Below are positions 60,848-64,000 of a DNA stretch of 64,000 nt, piece by piece. Below the pieces are notes generated by a model. It made no database searches. It saw only the letters and a program-made list of their open reading frames with translations, and was not told the origin of the DNA. Source of the DNA: Rhyacichthys aspro (taxonomy: Eukaryota > Chordata > Actinopteri > Gobiiformes > Rhyacichthyidae); the NCBI GenBank assembly GCA_036850595.1, contig CM072158.1:20468044-20532043 (forward strand), written 5' to 3'. Numbering within the stretch: position 1 is the stretch's first letter; each line of letters opens with the position of its first letter. The position numbers were made by a program, and so were the translations under genes.

Positions 60848-63800
60848 GTGTGTGTCCAGTCTAAACATTCAAAATGAAAGGCTCATTTTTTCATTCATTT
60901 TAGGTCGAGCTCAGCAAGGCCTTATGCATTTGTATGGTCCTTGGATGGTCCCCTGAATGATTGTTTTGTGACATTTATTATGAGGCTAAACCTGTTCACT
61001 TAGTCATAACATACAATACAACATTGTAAGCAGGAAGCTTTAAAAGCATGGAGTGTTTCTTGATACTTGTCATAATGAAACAAAAAGTGTTTCTGTACCT
61101 CTTTAGACAACTCCACTTTACTAGAACATGTTCAGGTGATGCACTCTTGTCTGCTGACTCACTTTAAAAACATAAACTTTCACTTACAATTTCACTCAAG
61201 CCTAGGTCTGTTTACTATTAGGAACAGTCTTCCTGAGTAATAGTAACTTATGTAACCACAATGCAACAATGTATGCTAAACATGGTAATACCCTGCAAGA
61301 CTTTTATTTTCACAGGCACTTCATGGTCAATGTTTGAGAATTGTGGCCACAACAACAATTGGACAACAATTGTTTACTTGATTGTCAATGTTTGTTAGCA
61401 ATTCAACAAGTGAAACTAGTAACCAACTACTAGAGAAAATGCCAGGGACTGAGCCATCACTGATCCTTACATCTGGGGTCCATCACATTTGAAAGGGCAC
61501 ATTGGCATTTACTTTTCTGGTGAGGACATTTCAAATGTACTTTTCATCTTTGAGTCTTTTCAGCTATGAGCTACTCTCTGACCAATGTAGAAATATTATG
61601 CTGCTTGAACAGCCAGAGGAACATTGCCTTAGAATACAGTATCACGCATGCTGCCCCTTATTACCACAGTGTGTACTAAAGTACTTACCAGTATGTACTG
61701 ATACTAGGTAAGTACCTTGATTGTACTGGACCACAATCTTAAGCATGATTGCTGTATTGTTTGATGTTGTATTGTCTTACTTGTCTTGAGGTCCTGAAGT
61801 GCACACCCCTCACATCCACGTCCCAAACACACTGAAACTCACTGGATGTGTTACTGGATGTGGGCTTGTTCCCACAGCCCTCACTTATCCTGCCTTCACC
61901 ATCAGCGCTCACATTCCTGCAGCAGCCTTTGTCCACACCAACCTCTGTACAGGTCTCTCTTATTAAAGAGAACAGGAATCTCAGTGGGCTAACATGCTAA
62001 TTAAAGCTAAAGTTTGAAAAAAAAACAACTAATACTGTATTTGGCAAATTGTTAAGACTATTGATTATTTGTTAAACATATTTCAAAATGGGGCTCCTTG
62101 GTGGCTGATACCACATACTTGAGATTCTGACTCTATTTCTGAATGTCATTTCCCTCTTTCTCACCCTGTTCACTGTCTCTAGGCTAAAAGGCTTAAGAAA
62201 GGCTGCTTGAATTAGGTTAATAATGTTTTTTCACAATGTTTCATCAAGTGAATTTTGTTGTAACCAAATAAAAAGGTTAGTGACAGCCATTTGATTTCTG
62301 GAAGTTTGGAATATTCCAATACTAAAATTTGAGTGCAGCTCATAATTGTATAATCATTATCCATTAAAACGGTCTGAATAAGTTAATAAAACCCCAAAAC
62401 TGGTCACAAGACCTAATGCAAGACTTTTTACTGTATTTCCACTGCTCTGCTCTTTCACCACTTGTATGGCAGTAGCAAAAAAGAGGAAATTTTGGTTTAT
62501 GGACCAATGAGCAATAAACTTCTGCCATGAATGATTTGGCATTCAGCTCTAATTATCTATGTTTGATTGGTCTGAACCTGTCATAGAGAGGAAGATTTGT
62601 AAAATGTGTTGCAACGTTGGACTCTTTGGTCACAGGTGAATGAAAGAATAAAAGCAACTTTCAACCTCCATGTCTTTGGTTTCCATGGAAACAACACCCA
62701 CGCTGCCTTCACCCTCAACCAAGTCTGCAGATGGATCCCCACTTGCTCCTATTTCCTCACTATCTTTCAGTATAATTTGACATCCATTTCACATCTCCCG
62801 CAGTAATTTTGTGTCTCCTCTCGTTTACTCTCCTCCCTCCCTCTCCTTAGTAGTATTCCTACCGCCCAGACGACAAGTTTCCCAGGCTTCCCTTCACAAC
62901 AGGCCTTTCACTGACAGACGAAGAGTTCATTAGCCTAACTCTGCTAACAATGTGCTTTATGAGAAATGTTCACCGGGACACACACAAACAGATGAGCAGC
63001 ACATATCCACTTTCTGCCTGATGCCAACAGACTTGTATTGTATTATCATATTAAAAACACACGGACATAAGGACATTAACAGAGCAGAGTGCTTCTCATT
63101 TCCACCACACACACATCAGGGTAGAGCGGTGAAAGCAAATGGCAGTGAGCTGTGGTTAGTGCTGCCTTAAATACTGCTGCCGAGGCCGTGTCTCCTCTGG
63201 TGACATGTGTCAGACTGCAGCTGCCACATGTCAAATACCCTTTATAGAAACACTGAATACGCTTTCATCTTTTTAAAGGTGTTTACTAAAAAGAGCATCA
63301 GCTTGGCCACGACAGCAAACAGCACGCCAGTTATTATCTACTGTGGAATTAGAGGTAGTAAATATTGCATAGTAGCTTTTCAAACTGTCATTTTTGCAGT
63401 GCATTTGTTCTGTAAAGTAAACAGCAGTGGTTAACTCAAAACTTTTTTTTCTTTTTTTTTTTAAATCACTGACATGACAAAGATAGCAGTGTCAGAAAAG
63501 ACTGAAAGATTAATCAGGAGACCAGTCCACACAGAGGCAGGAAAATGTAGTACATTTCTGAATAGGCACAATTGTTGTTATGTCACTGCAAACACACTTT
63601 TGAAAGAGGGTCGATTTTTAGAAAATATATATCAAACAGAAAAGGGCTTTAGATTCTGCAGTTATGTTAGTTGGCTGGTATCTCTTATGGCGCTGGATCT
63701 GCTTTAACAGCACTCACTGTTTGTGTTGTGGATCATCATCAGACTTTTGTGGACATTCCATGGATCTTTTGAACATGAAGCACAAAGCTTTACATGAAAG

Positions 63801-64000
63801 AATAAAACAGTCCAGATAAAACAGTCCAAAAGCATCTCATAGTCTTTCCACCTGTTGTTTCATCTAGTTCATCTGTCCAAAGAGTACGGTCCCTGAGCAG
63901 CTGGAATGGGCTCCACGACCCACAGTGGGATGATTGGTAGAAGATGAATAAATAGATTGAAGGCTAAGGTTTATGTTACATGAGCATTTATCTGTGTTGT
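60848..64000 (+). other. dync1i1 intron after exon I, continuing past the window
   Basis: It begins with the donor gtgtgt. The next exon of the family (starting VPTAS in mammals) was not found before 64000. AT-rich, with a short CTC-rich stretch near 62815-62850 and poly-T near 63443. A fragment at 62140-62215 (catttccctctttctcaccc) resembles the SINE-like tail at 48779. Nothing else recognised. Confidence 0.8.

Overview
This window is vertebrate genomic DNA, most likely from a ray-finned (teleost, probably percomorph) fish. The evidence is one gene split into short exons with GT-AG introns, an AT-rich background with CA/TG microsatellites, and a mix of repeats typical of fish: Penelope-like, DIRS1-like, L2/CR1- and L1-like LINEs, Tc1, hAT, tRNA-like SINEs and small inverted-repeat DNA elements. 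No bacterial operon, CRISPR array, rRNA gene or convincing tRNA gene was seen.

The only host gene that can be supported is on the plus strand. It is the middle of a cytoplasmic dynein 1 intermediate chain, best matched to dync1i1. Nine consecutive coding exons are at 18037-18135, 21791-21962, 23101-23200, 24008-24133, 49057-49203, 49978-50091, 50824-50957, 52525-52669 and 60707-60847. They join without a frame break into 1,178 nt (about 392 codons). They run from the acidic linker through the roadblock light-chain binding segment into most of the WD40 propeller that binds the dynein heavy chain. The N-terminal exons (p150Glued/NudE coiled coil, Tctex and LC8 sites) and the last C-terminal exons lie outside the window.

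Layout: 1-18036 is presumed upstream intron with little but simple repeats and decayed repeat fragments. 18037-24133 holds four exons. 24134-49056 is a 24.9 kb intron that carries most of the mobile DNA: a 499-bp inverted-repeat element, two Penelope-like pieces in inverted arrangement, a Tc1 relic, two LINE 3' ends, a DIRS1-like fragment and an L1-like fragment. 49057-52669 holds four closely spaced exons. 52670-60706 is an 8 kb intron with a nested hAT relic, a SINE and a second copy of the inverted-repeat element. One exon follows at 60707-60847, then intron to the end.

The items most worth a second look are: (a) a two-copy DNA element with TIRs of about 63 bp and 9-bp target duplications, which carries a short antisense-or-sense ORF with a C-x2-C motif followed by a splice donor and so may retain the first exon of an undescribed autonomous transposon; one copy has lost about 21 bp of one end yet still has an intact target duplication; (b) a coding-like 86-bp segment with good splice sites inside the 24.9 kb intron that would act as a poison exon; (c) Penelope-like fragments joined head to head near their GIY-YIG region; (d) a nearly perfect 35-bp-arm hairpin in an intron. 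Paralogue and repeat-family names rest on recalled family features, not on searches.
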